From positions 1-8,587 of the forward strand of contig JAKSCN010000379.1 in assembly GCA_022360595.1 (NCBI GenBank): a stretch of DNA of 8,587 nucleotides, given 5' to 3'. The stretch's first letter is position 1. Each line of letters starts with the position of its first letter. The position numbers and the translations under genes are program-made. Of this stretch, positions 1 to 5,466 are shown one piece after another. The DNA comes from Chromatiales bacterium (lineage in GTDB: Bacteria; Pseudomonadota; Gammaproteobacteria; Chromatiales; Chromatiaceae). A model generated the notes under the pieces. The model worked only from the letters and a program-made list of their open reading frames with translations. It ran no database searches and had not been told where the DNA came from.

Positions 1-130
1 CTGGGTTTTGGTATTCCCAGGTTCCATCGCTATTGAGAATTACAATTTTGCCTTCATCGGTTACTGCCTGTTGAGCAGCGCCAACCGAGAAAACCGTGAG
101 GAGTAAAATCAGGCCTAGGTATTTTTTCAT
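1..130 (-). CDS. Small exported protein, N-terminal fragment (runs off left edge)
   Basis: Reading leftwards from the ATG at 130-128 gives 43 codons with no stop before the window edge. The product starts MKKYLGLILLLTVFSVGAAQ, a classic signal peptide: two lysines, a leucine-rich core, and a likely cut after GAA or AAQ. The mature part begins with a short beta-hairpin-like stretch, VILNSDGTWEY. A hydrophobic strand followed by D-G-T-W is common at the start of small uncharacterised periplasmic proteins in Proteobacteria. No function can be assigned from this piece. No strong Shine-Dalgarno precedes the ATG. It is divergent from the gene at 474 and shares the 131-473 intergenic region with it. 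The signal peptide and open frame make a real gene likely; the family is unknown. Confidence 0.72.
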   Translation of the reverse strand, partial: MKKYLGLILLLTVFSVGAAQQAVTDEGKIVILNSDGTWEYQNP

Positions 131-216
131 CGGATACTCGAGAAAGAGTAGTTGATTACCGTTGTTAATCTCTTGATTGGGTGCCAGGCGGTTGATGCTA
201 TCAATATCAGCGCTGG

Positions 217-250
217 ACTGCTGCACACAGCGAGTGTGCACTATAGCAGT
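217..250. repeat. Hairpin / inverted repeat in divergent intergenic region
   Basis: The inner stem TGCACAC (222-228) pairs perfectly with GTGTGCA (234-240) around the loop AGCGA. The outer stem ACTGC (217-221) pairs with GCAGT (246-250), with CTATA (241-245) bulged on one side, giving 12 paired positions in 34 nt. No T-run follows on either strand, so this is not a standard terminator. An operator or a structured RNA element is possible. Confidence 0.5.
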
Positions 251-316
251 AATGATCACAGCCGTGTATTCACCATCTGTCCCGGTCGACTATGGCTGCC
301 TGGTCTGGCTATCTGA

Positions 317-340
317 GTATGCCTGACAGGAGAGGCATAT
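317..340. repeat. Inverted repeat TATGCCT / AGGCATA
   Basis: TATGCCT (318-324) and AGGCATA (333-339) are perfectly complementary around an 8-nt centre, and a G·T pair (317/340) can extend the stem. It could be a protein-binding dyad or an RNA stem upstream of the gene at 474. The only support is the symmetry. Confidence 0.4.
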
Positions 341-370
341 TGATCGTTTTGTGGGCTTTCGCACATATCG

Positions 371-389
371 GGACGCTATGTCCGTTTTT
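371..389 (+). terminator. Weak hairpin followed by five T's
   Basis: GGAC (371-374) pairs with GTCC (380-383) around GCTAT, and a run of five T's (385-389) follows on the plus strand. This has the form of a very short intrinsic terminator or attenuator, but a 4-bp stem is weak. No plus-strand gene lies upstream in the window, so a role would require a transcript starting within the intergenic region. It may be chance. Confidence 0.2.
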
Positions 390-424
390 CTAACCGAGCA
401 GGCAAACTACACTCAATGAGCTAG

Positions 425-440
425 GGCCTGTTAACAGGCC
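425..440. promoter_or_regulatory. Perfect 16-bp palindrome, candidate operator or leader hairpin
   Basis: GGCCTGTTAACAGGCC is exactly self-complementary and ends 33 nt before the ATG of the dienelactone-hydrolase-family gene. As DNA it has the form of a site for a dimeric repressor. As RNA it folds into a 6-bp GC-rich stem with a UUAA loop, just upstream of a strong Shine-Dalgarno at 462-466. No T-run follows, which argues against a terminator. The regulator, if any, is not in the window. Confidence 0.45.
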
Positions 441-473
441 TGAATAACAAAAGCCGGAGATGGAGGAGAAACC

Positions 474-1262
474 ATGAAACGTATTGTGTTGGGATTGACA
501 CTGATCTGTTTATCGTCCCTGGCCCAGGCGGGGCTGGTTGGGAAAGAGGTAGAGTACACCCAAGGAGGTAAGGTGTTTAAGGGCTATGTGGCCTACGATG
601 ATGCGGTAAAGGAGAAGCGCCCCGGGGTGTTGGTGGTGCATGAATGGTGGGGACATAACGACTATGCGCGCAGACGCGCTGATATGCTGGCGGAACTCGG
701 TTACACCGCGCTGGCGGTTGACATGTATGGCGACGGTAAGCGGGCTTCACACCCCAAGGATGCGGGTAAATTCGCGTCGGAAGTGAAGAAAAACATGAAT
801 AGTGCTGCCGCGCGTTTTCAAGCAGGGATCAATCTGCTTAAACAGCACCAAACAGTCAGTGCGAGCGATATCTCTGCCATTGGCTACTGCTTCGGTGGCG
901 GTATCGTGTTGGAGATGGCCCGGCGTGGTATGGATCTCGATGCTGTCGCCAGTTTCCATGGAAGCCTGAAGACCAACAGTAAAGCCAAACCTGGTGTCGT
1001 CAAAGCCCGTGTATTGGTATTCAATGGCGCTGCAGACCCGTTTGTGAAGCCGGAAGAGATTGAAAGCTTTAAGGCGGAGATGAATCAGGCCGGAGTGAAC
1101 TACACATTTACCAACCACCCCGGCGCCAAACACTCTTTTACCAATCCCGCCGCCGACGAGATGGGGAAACGTTTTGATATTCCACTGGCCTACAATGCCG
1201 AAGCGGATAAGGCATCTTGGAATACAATGAAGCAGGTGTTCGCTGAGATCTATCAGCGCTGA
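474..1262 (+). CDS. Secreted dienelactone hydrolase family protein
   Basis: This 262-residue alpha/beta-hydrolase belongs to the dienelactone hydrolase family. Residues 1-19 form a signal peptide (MKRI, leucine-rich core, AQA before G20), so the enzyme should act in the periplasm. The family triad is visible: nucleophile Cys139 in GYCFGGG, Asp188 in NGAADPF, and His220 in GAKHSF. The family's conserved glutamate appears as Glu57 in HEWWG. Cys rather than Ser as nucleophile is typical of this family. The start is well supported: GGAGG at 462-466 lies 7 nt before the ATG. Classic members open dienelactones in chlorocatechol breakdown, but no aromatic-degradation genes lie nearby, so the substrate here is unknown. 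The gene stands alone and converges on the minus-strand gene ending at 1365. A perfect palindrome in its leader may control it. Confidence 0.92.
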   Translation: MKRIVLGLTLICLSSLAQAGLVGKEVEYTQGGKVFKGYVAYDDAVKEKRPGVLVVHEWWGHNDYARRRADMLAELGYTALAVDMYGDGKRASHPKDAGKFASEVKKNMNSAAARFQAGINLLKQHQTVSASDISAIGYCFGGGIVLEMARRGMDLDAVASFHGSLKTNSKAKPGVVKARVLVFNGAADPFVKPEEIESFKAEMNQAGVNYTFTNHPGAKHSFTNPAADEMGKRFDIPLAYNAEADKASWNTMKQVFAEIYQR

Positions 1263-1275
1263 TGAGAGCCAAGTG

Positions 1276-1310
1276 GGCTGCAGTTTACGCCATGGCGTGG
1301 AACTGCGGCC
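1276..1310. terminator. Hairpin between convergent genes, possible bidirectional terminator
   Basis: GGCTGCAGTT (1276-1285) pairs with AACTGCGGCC (1301-1310), ten pairs with one G·T. A small internal mismatch separates this from an inner ACGC/GCGT stem (1287-1290 with 1295-1298) around CATG. The structure lies 13 nt past the stop at 1262 and about 55 nt past the end of the convergent minus-strand gene. The position suits a shared terminator, but neither strand has a T-run after the stem, so intrinsic termination is not assured. It could simply protect 3' ends. Confidence 0.45.
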
Positions 1311-1364
1311 TGCTACCAGGCGAAATGGCGCAAGGGGCTCCAGCAGCTTGCACCCAGTCTGTTG

Positions 1365-2081
1365 CTACCTGCTCGCTGCCGGGCATTGGTTGAAGAAATC
1401 CTTTTGTTTAATCGCCTCCAAGCACTGTTTGGCGCTTGCAGTGAACCGTTCCGAAAGGCGGTTATAGGCCCGCTCATTCTGCTCCATTGTGAGTAGTTGT
1501 CGTGCCACTTGGCAGGCTTCACGCTCAGCACACTGATTGTTGAAACCGCAGACATGGGCGGTCAGTTGGCTGCAAGGTGTCGGCTGAGTAGAGTTGTTTT
1601 CGCAAGCGGTAAAGTAGCTGTTACTGGTGAGCGCCTGGTGGCATTGTTCAAGTGTGCCGGGGCCGACACTGTTTAATCCTTGCGCCTGCTCCTGCAACTC
1701 CATGTTGACCAGTTGTTTTGCCATTAGACAAGCTTGAGAGCCTTTACACGCGCCGTTGAATCCACAGCTACGGATAGCGAGCTGTACGCAGGGTGAGATT
1801 TGCGCCTGAGTGCTGTTATCGACTTTGGGGGGTGTTCGTTCGCTGGCTTGCGGTGCGGAGTCACTGCCGCTGATAACGACGCCGTCACGAATAATCATCA
1901 CGGAACCATCCTGCCGCTGATGTACACCATCCCACAAAGGGGCGCCGCCCTGGGTTGCCCGGCGGGTGGTGTTGTCGATCTCTACCTTGCTGCCGTCTTG
2001 GAGTAGAACCGAGCCGCACCAAGCGGGTGGAGTAATGAGCAGTGTCGACAGCAGTAGCAGGGTCTGGCCGTTTTTTGTCAT
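1365..2081 (-). CDS. Secreted protein with two six-cysteine repeats, function unknown
   Basis: I do not recognise this 238-residue protein. Residues 1 to about 22 look like a signal peptide (MTKNGQ, long leucine core, PPAWC); Cys22 does not sit in a proper lipobox, so a lipoprotein is unlikely. Residues 24-72 contain two similar strand-turn-strand pieces (LLQDGSKVEI and RQDGSVMIIRDG). Residues 98-160 and 170-233 are tandem copies of one module. Cysteines fall at 98, 106, 112, 118, 147, 160 and at 170, 178, 184, 190, 220, 233. The spacing is C-x7-C-x5-C-x5-C-x28/29-C-x12-C in both copies. Both copies share CGFN and a helix-like segment containing QL-x2-ME. Even, conserved cysteines in an exported protein suggest disulfides; metal binding is an alternative. 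The start lies 8 nt after the hemH stop, so the two are probably cotranscribed. Confidence 0.82.
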   Translation of the reverse strand: MTKNGQTLLLLSTLLITPPAWCGSVLLQDGSKVEIDNTTRRATQGGAPLWDGVHQRQDGSVMIIRDGVVISGSDSAPQASERTPPKVDNSTQAQISPCVQLAIRSCGFNGACKGSQACLMAKQLVNMELQEQAQGLNSVGPGTLEQCHQALTSNSYFTACENNSTQPTPCSQLTAHVCGFNNQCAEREACQVARQLLTMEQNERAYNRLSERFTASAKQCLEAIKQKDFFNQCPAASR

Positions 2082-2089
2082 CGTGATCG

Positions 2090-3097
2090 CTACAGGCGGC
2101 GTTGAATGAGCTTGACCATCAAGTCGATATGCTCAGAATCGTCATTAAGGGCGGGGATATATTGGTAGTGCTTCCCGCCGGACTCAAGAAAGTAATCTCT
2201 GTTCTCCTCGCCAATCTCCTCTATGGTCTCCAAACAGTCGGCTGAGAAACCGGGGCAGAGCACCTGTACACTCTCAACCCCATCGCTGCCCCACTGCTTC
2301 AGAGTAAGATCGGTATAGGGTTTGATCCACTCTTTATTCCCGAGACGTGACTGGAAACAGCAATGCCACTGGTTATCCGTGAGCTCCAGGGCGTCGGCGA
2401 GTGCGTGAGCGGTCGCCAGACACTGTTGTGGGTAGGGGTCACCCCCATCGGCATAGTCTTGAGGAATGCCGTGAAAGGAGAGCAGCAGCTTGTCGGGTTG
2501 CTGCTCGTTCTCCCAGTGGCGCAGCACGGAGGTCTTCAATGCAGCGATATAGTCTGGGTGATCGTGGTAGCTGTTGATAAAACTCAGCTCGGGAAGCCAG
2601 CGCCAGCGCTGGAACACGGCAGAGATCGCATCAAAAGTGGATGCCGTGGTTGTGGCGGAGTATTGAGGGTAGAGGGGCAGCGCAATGACCTTCTGGGCGT
2701 TGGCTTGGCGCAGCGCTTCGAGTCCCTCTTCGATCGAGGGGTTTCCATAGCGCATGGCCAACACCACCTTGCAGGGCTGATCCACAGTCTGATTCAACTG
2801 CGCCTGGAGCTTGGCCGCCTGCCTCAAGGAGATATCCATCAGTGGTGACCCCGCTTCTGTCCAAACCTGCCGATAGGCTGCCGCCGAGCGTTTGGGACGG
2901 GTGCGCAGAATGACGCCGTTTAGAATCAACCACCAGAGCAGTCGTGGCAATTCAACCACCCGGGGGTCGCTGAGAAACTCCTTCAGGTAACGTCGCACAT
3001 CGGTTGTGGTGGGAGCGTCGGGGGTGCCGAGATTGGTCAGCAGAATACCGGTACATGCCGGTTGATCGGACTGTGGGGCGGGACCTTGATAACGCAT
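2090..3097 (-). CDS. hemH: Ferrochelatase
   Basis: This 335-residue protein is a complete ferrochelatase. It inserts Fe2+ into protoporphyrin IX, the last step of protohaem synthesis, in the cytoplasm or at the inner membrane face. Family landmarks in order are LLTNLGTPDAP (19-29), GSPL (83-86), AMRYGNPSI (114-122), LPLYPQYSATT (140-150), LLSFHGIP with the presumed catalytic His209, CFQSRLG (247-253), and PGFSADCLETIEEI (282-295) with the conserved acidic residue, probably Glu290. The end, YIPALND then a short helix, lacks the extra cysteines of the [2Fe-2S]-containing ferrochelatases. The ATG at 3097 is the natural start for the alignment, but no clear Shine-Dalgarno precedes it. It is the first gene of a leftward unit with the six-cysteine protein and is divergent from the alkyltransferase gene. 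Confidence 0.97.
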   Translation of the reverse strand: MRYQGPAPQSDQPACTGILLTNLGTPDAPTTTDVRRYLKEFLSDPRVVELPRLLWWLILNGVILRTRPKRSAAAYRQVWTEAGSPLMDISLRQAAKLQAQLNQTVDQPCKVVLAMRYGNPSIEEGLEALRQANAQKVIALPLYPQYSATTTASTFDAISAVFQRWRWLPELSFINSYHDHPDYIAALKTSVLRHWENEQQPDKLLLSFHGIPQDYADGGDPYPQQCLATAHALADALELTDNQWHCCFQSRLGNKEWIKPYTDLTLKQWGSDGVESVQVLCPGFSADCLETIEEIGEENRDYFLESGGKHYQYIPALNDDSEHIDLMVKLIQRRL

Positions 3098-3230
3098 AGT
3101 GAAATGATTTTATTCTTTACTGGTGACAATAGGCTCATTATGCCGGTTTCTGCGATTCATAATAAGGCTTGGTGCGTTTGAGATCTTTCAGGCTCCGGCA
3201 TGGTTGGATACACTGTAATCATTCTTCATA
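3098..3230. promoter_or_regulatory. Divergent promoter region between hemH and the alkyltransferase gene
   Basis: These 133 bp must serve both directions. Rightward, TTGGAT (3204-3209) and CATAAT (3227-3232) are spaced by 17; the -35 is poor. Leftward, the minus strand has TAAAAT (3112-3107) and CATAAT (3142-3137) as -10-like hexamers without good -35 partners. An inverted repeat, ATGCCGG (3140-3146) and CCGGCAT (3195-3201), brackets the middle of the region and could bind a regulator at both arms. None of these is firm. Confidence 0.35.
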
Positions 3231-3704
3231 ATGGAACTGACCATGCCAACAGCCAATATCAACACCCCATTTGGACCCCTCGGTGTGGTGCTTGAGCAAG
3301 GTGTTCTCTGCGGTTTGACTGTGCAGGCAGCCCGGCAGGTGGATGCCCCACAACTGTCGGAACTGGAGCGGGTTCAAGTGCAGATAGATCGCTATTTTGC
3401 AGATCCTGAATTCCAATTTGATCTGCCGCTGCGGTTGGACGGCACCCCTTTCCAGCAGCGGGTCTGGCAGGCCCTGCGGGAGATTCCCGTGGGTCAGGTC
3501 AGCACCTATGGTGAGTTGGCCAAGCGGTTGCAAAGCAGCGCCCAAGCCGTGGGGAATGCTTGTCGTGCCAATCCGGTTTCGATCATAGTTCCGTGTCACC
3601 GGGTGGTGTCGGCCAGCGGTATTGGGGGGTATGCCGGTGCGGTCGAGGGTGATCTGCTGGCGATGAAGCGCTCTCTGCTTCGGCATGAGGGTGTGGTTCT
3701 GTGA
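3231..3704 (+). CDS. ogt: Methylated-DNA--[protein]-cysteine S-methyltransferase
   Basis: This suicide enzyme transfers the alkyl group from O6-alkylguanine (and usually O4-alkylthymine) in DNA to its own cysteine. It has 157 residues, single-domain Ogt-like length, without the Ada N-terminal domain. The acceptor is Cys122 in the invariant PCHR motif, preceded by NPVSIIV. The DNA-binding helix-turn-helix region is about 90-112 (STYGELAKRL, then AVGNACR), with Arg112 at the base-flipping 'arginine finger' position. GIGGYAGA (130-137) forms the usual loop after the active site. The start is uncertain: ATG 3231 has no Shine-Dalgarno and overlaps a possible -10, while ATG 3243 has GGA 7 nt upstream and would remove four residues. 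Either leaves the TPFGPLG opening strand intact. The stop overlaps the start of xerD by 4 nt, so translation is probably coupled. Confidence 0.93.
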   Translation: MELTMPTANINTPFGPLGVVLEQGVLCGLTVQAARQVDAPQLSELERVQVQIDRYFADPEFQFDLPLRLDGTPFQQRVWQALREIPVGQVSTYGELAKRLQSSAQAVGNACRANPVSIIVPCHRVVSASGIGGYAGAVEGDLLAMKRSLLRHEGVVL

Positions 3705-4615
3705 GCGGGGTGGCGCTGAATGATAGTGATCTAACCTCAATAGAGCAGTTCGCCGATGCCCTGTGGATGGAGCGGGGGCTGAGCCAAAATACATTGTCGG
3801 CCTACCAGAGTGATCTGCGCAAATATGCCGAATGGCTCTCCGGGCAGCGCAGCAAGATGATCCTGAAGGCGGAGCGGACCGATTTGCTGGCCTATCTGGC
3901 CCACCTCTCCCAACAGGGTAAGAACCCGCGTTCGGCGGCGCGTGTGCTCTCTTGCCTGCGTCAGTTCTACCAGTATGCACTACGTGAAAACTGGCTGAAG
4001 GTGGACCCCAGCGCCCGGATCGAGGCGCCCAAATTGGGGCGGCCACTGCCCAAGTCGTTGACCGAGGCTGAAGTGGAAGGACTCCTGCATGCGCCCGATA
4101 TCAATGACCCTGAGGGGTATCGGGATCGCGCCATGCTGGAGCTGCTGTATGCCACCGGGCTGCGTGTCTCCGAATTGGTGGGACTGCGGCTGGAGCAAGT
4201 GAGCCTTAACCAAGGTGTTGTGCGAGTGATCGGTAAGGGCGGCAAGGAGCGTCTGGTGCCACTGGGTGAAGAGGCGCTCTCCTGGCTGGAGCGCTTTATG
4301 CTGGAGGCGCGCCCCGATATCCTTGGGGAGCAGCTCTGTGCTGAAATCTTTCCCACCCGGCGCGGTGGGGGAATGACCCGCCAGGCGTTTTGGTACCGAA
4401 TTAAAAAACATGCTCAGACGGCAGGGATCACCAAACACCTTTCACCTCACACCCTGCGTCACGCCTTTGCCACCCATCTGCTCAACCACGGTGCGGACCT
4501 GCGTGTTGTGCAGATGCTGCTGGGGCACAGCGACCTCTCCACTACTCAGATCTACACCCATGTGGCCCGCGAACGACTGAAGTCACTGCATGCCCAGCAC
4601 CATCCACGCGGCTGA
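3701..4615 (+). CDS. xerD: Site-specific tyrosine recombinase XerD
   Basis: XerD works with XerC at the dif site to resolve chromosome dimers at division, activated by FtsK. The protein is 304 residues, close to the 298 of E. coli XerD. The N-terminal SAM-like domain (about 11-108) contains ERGLSQNTLSAYQSDL. The catalytic domain (about 116-300) has the full set: Arg155 in ATGLRVSE, Lys179 in GKGGKE, His250 and Arg253 in SPHTLRHAFATHLL, His276 in LLGHSDLSTTQIYTH, and nucleophile Tyr285. LNHGADLRVVQ is characteristic of XerC/XerD; the overall match and start position favour XerD. The start is GTG at 3701, overlapping the preceding stop as GTGA, with GAGG about 10 nt upstream. It is probably expressed with the alkyltransferase gene. 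No integron or phage features accompany it, so it is the housekeeping recombinase. Confidence 0.93.
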   Translation: MSGVALNDSDLTSIEQFADALWMERGLSQNTLSAYQSDLRKYAEWLSGQRSKMILKAERTDLLAYLAHLSQQGKNPRSAARVLSCLRQFYQYALRENWLKVDPSARIEAPKLGRPLPKSLTEAEVEGLLHAPDINDPEGYRDRAMLELLYATGLRVSELVGLRLEQVSLNQGVVRVIGKGGKERLVPLGEEALSWLERFMLEARPDILGEQLCAEIFPTRRGGGMTRQAFWYRIKKHAQTAGITKHLSPHTLRHAFATHLLNHGADLRVVQMLLGHSDLSTTQIYTHVARERLKSLHAQHHPRG

Positions 4616-4737
4616 GTGATCAAATTAGTGTAAACAGGCCGTCACCTGCGAAGTTCTATCTATCCTGCAGTGAGTTTTTATCAGTAATGTTGTGGTAATC
4701 TTCGGCCATCAATTTTTCGACAGAGTGAGAAGAGTCT

Positions 4738-5220
4738 ATGCCATCGTTTGATGTTGTATCCGAAGTGGATATCCAGGAAGTACGCAATGCCGTTGACCAG
4801 GCCAACCGTGAAATTGGCACCCGTTTCGATTTTAAGGGAGTCGATGCACAGTTCGAGCAGAGTGATGCCGATATTACCCTGCGTGCCGAGCAGGAGTTCC
4901 AGCTCACTCAGATGCTCGATATCCTGCGCCAGAAGCTGGCCAAGCGTAAGATCGATGTCGCCTGTATGGATATCAAAGAGCCGGAGACCAGTCTGAATGC
5001 CGCGCGCCAATCGGTGCTGATCAAACAGGGGATTGAGACCGACCTGGCCAAGAAGATGGTGAAGGCAATTAAAGCGTCGAAGATCAAGGTGCAGGCTCAG
5101 ATTCAGGGTGAGCAGATCCGTGTTACCGGTAAAAAACGCGATGATCTTCAAGAAGTAATGGGGCTGTTGCGTGATGGGGATTATGGTCTGCCACTGCAGT
5201 TCACCAACTTTCGCGACTGA
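4738..5220 (+). CDS. yajQ: YajQ family nucleotide-binding protein
   Basis: This 160-residue cytoplasmic protein is a full-length YajQ (E. coli YajQ is about 163). It starts with the family signature MPSFDVVSEVD, followed by EVRNAVDQANREI, RFDFKG, and the C-terminal GKKRDDLQEVM and PLQFTNFRD. The fold is two ferredoxin-like halves. Members bind cyclic di-GMP in Xanthomonas and Pseudomonas and act with transcription factors; in other species only nucleotide or tRNA binding has been described, so c-di-GMP sensing here is inferred. The ATG has a weak purine stretch (GAGAAGAG at 4727-4734) as its ribosome binding site. It lies 122 nt after xerD with no clear terminator between, so partial read-through from xerD is possible. 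A good terminator follows. Confidence 0.95.
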   Translation: MPSFDVVSEVDIQEVRNAVDQANREIGTRFDFKGVDAQFEQSDADITLRAEQEFQLTQMLDILRQKLAKRKIDVACMDIKEPETSLNAARQSVLIKQGIETDLAKKMVKAIKASKIKVQAQIQGEQIRVTGKKRDDLQEVMGLLRDGDYGLPLQFTNFRD

Positions 5221-5240
5221 GCGCCGGGCTTTTCCATTCT

Positions 5241-5274
5241 GGCCAGACTGCCGATGTCTGGCCTGTTCTCATTT
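5241..5274 (+). terminator. Rho-independent terminator of yajQ
   Basis: GGCCAGAC (5241-5248) pairs perfectly with GTCTGGCC (5256-5263) around a 7-nt loop. A T-rich tail (TGTTCTCATTT) follows. It starts 20 nt after the yajQ stop. An 8-bp GC-rich stem makes this the clearest terminator in the window, although the tail is interrupted. It separates yajQ from the phosphatase/FHA unit. Confidence 0.75.
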
Positions 5275-5304
5275 CCACTGTTAACCCCTTCACCTATTTC
5301 TATC

Positions 5305-5314
5305 CCTCTAGAGG
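5305..5314. promoter_or_regulatory. 10-bp palindrome CCTCTAGAGG in phosphatase leader
   Basis: A perfect 10-bp palindrome lies in the AT-rich gap upstream of the PP2C gene. Just downstream TAGACA (5315-5320) and TAAAAT (5335-5340) resemble -35 and -10 boxes, but with a spacing of only 14 they are not a standard sigma-70 pair. It could be an operator; a chance palindrome of this length is also plausible. Confidence 0.25.
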
Positions 5315-5351
5315 TAGACACCTTTTCCAATCAATAAAATGTGCGTTTGTT

Positions 5352-5375
5352 TGCAGTTTCTGCCGCTAAACTGCA
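5352..5375. promoter_or_regulatory. Inverted repeat TGCAGTTT-N8-AAACTGCA, candidate operator
   Basis: Two perfectly complementary 8-bp arms are separated by 8 nt (CTGCCGCT). Each arm is one helical turn or so apart, the geometry of a dimer-binding operator; as RNA it is an 8-bp hairpin. It lies about 92 nt upstream of the favoured PP2C start. No T-run follows, so it is not a terminator. It also argues that the open frame upstream of 5467 is leader rather than coding. Confidence 0.45.
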
Positions 5376-5404
5376 TGATGATTCAAGTATGGAGAGGGTT
5401 GGGC

Positions 5405-5417
5405 GATACTCTGTATC
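5405..5417. promoter_or_regulatory. Small dyad GATAC-TCT-GTATC upstream of PP2C gene
   Basis: A perfect 5-bp inverted repeat with a 3-nt centre lies 49 nt before the favoured start codon. GATA-containing words recur just downstream (CAGATA at 5417-5422 and 5431-5436, TGATAA at 5444-5449), hinting at a cluster of related half-sites. The arms are short, so confidence is low. Confidence 0.25.
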
Positions 5418-5466
5418 AGATAAAAAGAAACAGATACCCTCCCTGATAAAAGAGACTGTTGATTGC

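Larger units (their letters stand above)
131..473. other. 343-bp divergent intergenic region with several dyads
   Basis: No convincing gene is seen on either strand. The stretch separates two divergently oriented genes for exported proteins, so it should hold promoters for both, but I find no strong -35/-10 pair. A weak candidate for the rightward gene is TACACT at 408-413 with a T-rich -35 position at 385-390, spacing 17. Its transcript would start around 420, placing the palindrome at 425-440 just inside the leader. Four inverted repeats (217-250, 317-340, 371-383, 425-440) are listed separately. Together they could be operators, a structured leader or a small RNA; the sequence alone does not decide. 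Confidence 0.5.

Noticed and set aside
1273..1467. A 64-residue plus-strand open frame after the hydrolase gene
   Set aside because: It spans the convergent hairpin and the antisense of the six-cysteine gene, with no ribosome binding site and no recognisable features.
2363..2848. A 161-residue plus-strand open frame inside hemH
   Set aside because: It is antisense to the conserved ferrochelatase core, lacks a ribosome binding site and resembles no known protein.
3219..4046. A 275-residue minus-strand open frame opposite the alkyltransferase and xerD
   Set aside because: It lies wholly opposite two clear genes, is rich in Pro, Arg and His as expected for an antisense shadow of GC-rich coding DNA, and shows no recognisable domain.
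3701..4615. Tyrosine recombinase as a sign of an integron, phage or genomic island
   Set aside because: The length, N-terminal domain and LLGHSDLSTTQIYTH motif match the housekeeping Xer proteins, and no attachment site, cassette or phage gene lies nearby.
4616..4737. A terminator between xerD and yajQ
   Set aside because: Only a 4-bp CAGG/CCTG stem with no T-run is present, so no terminator can be supported there.
5315..5340. TAGACA / TAAAAT as a sigma-70 promoter for the phosphatase
   Set aside because: Each box matches five of six consensus bases, but the 14-bp spacing is too short for a normal sigma-70 promoter.
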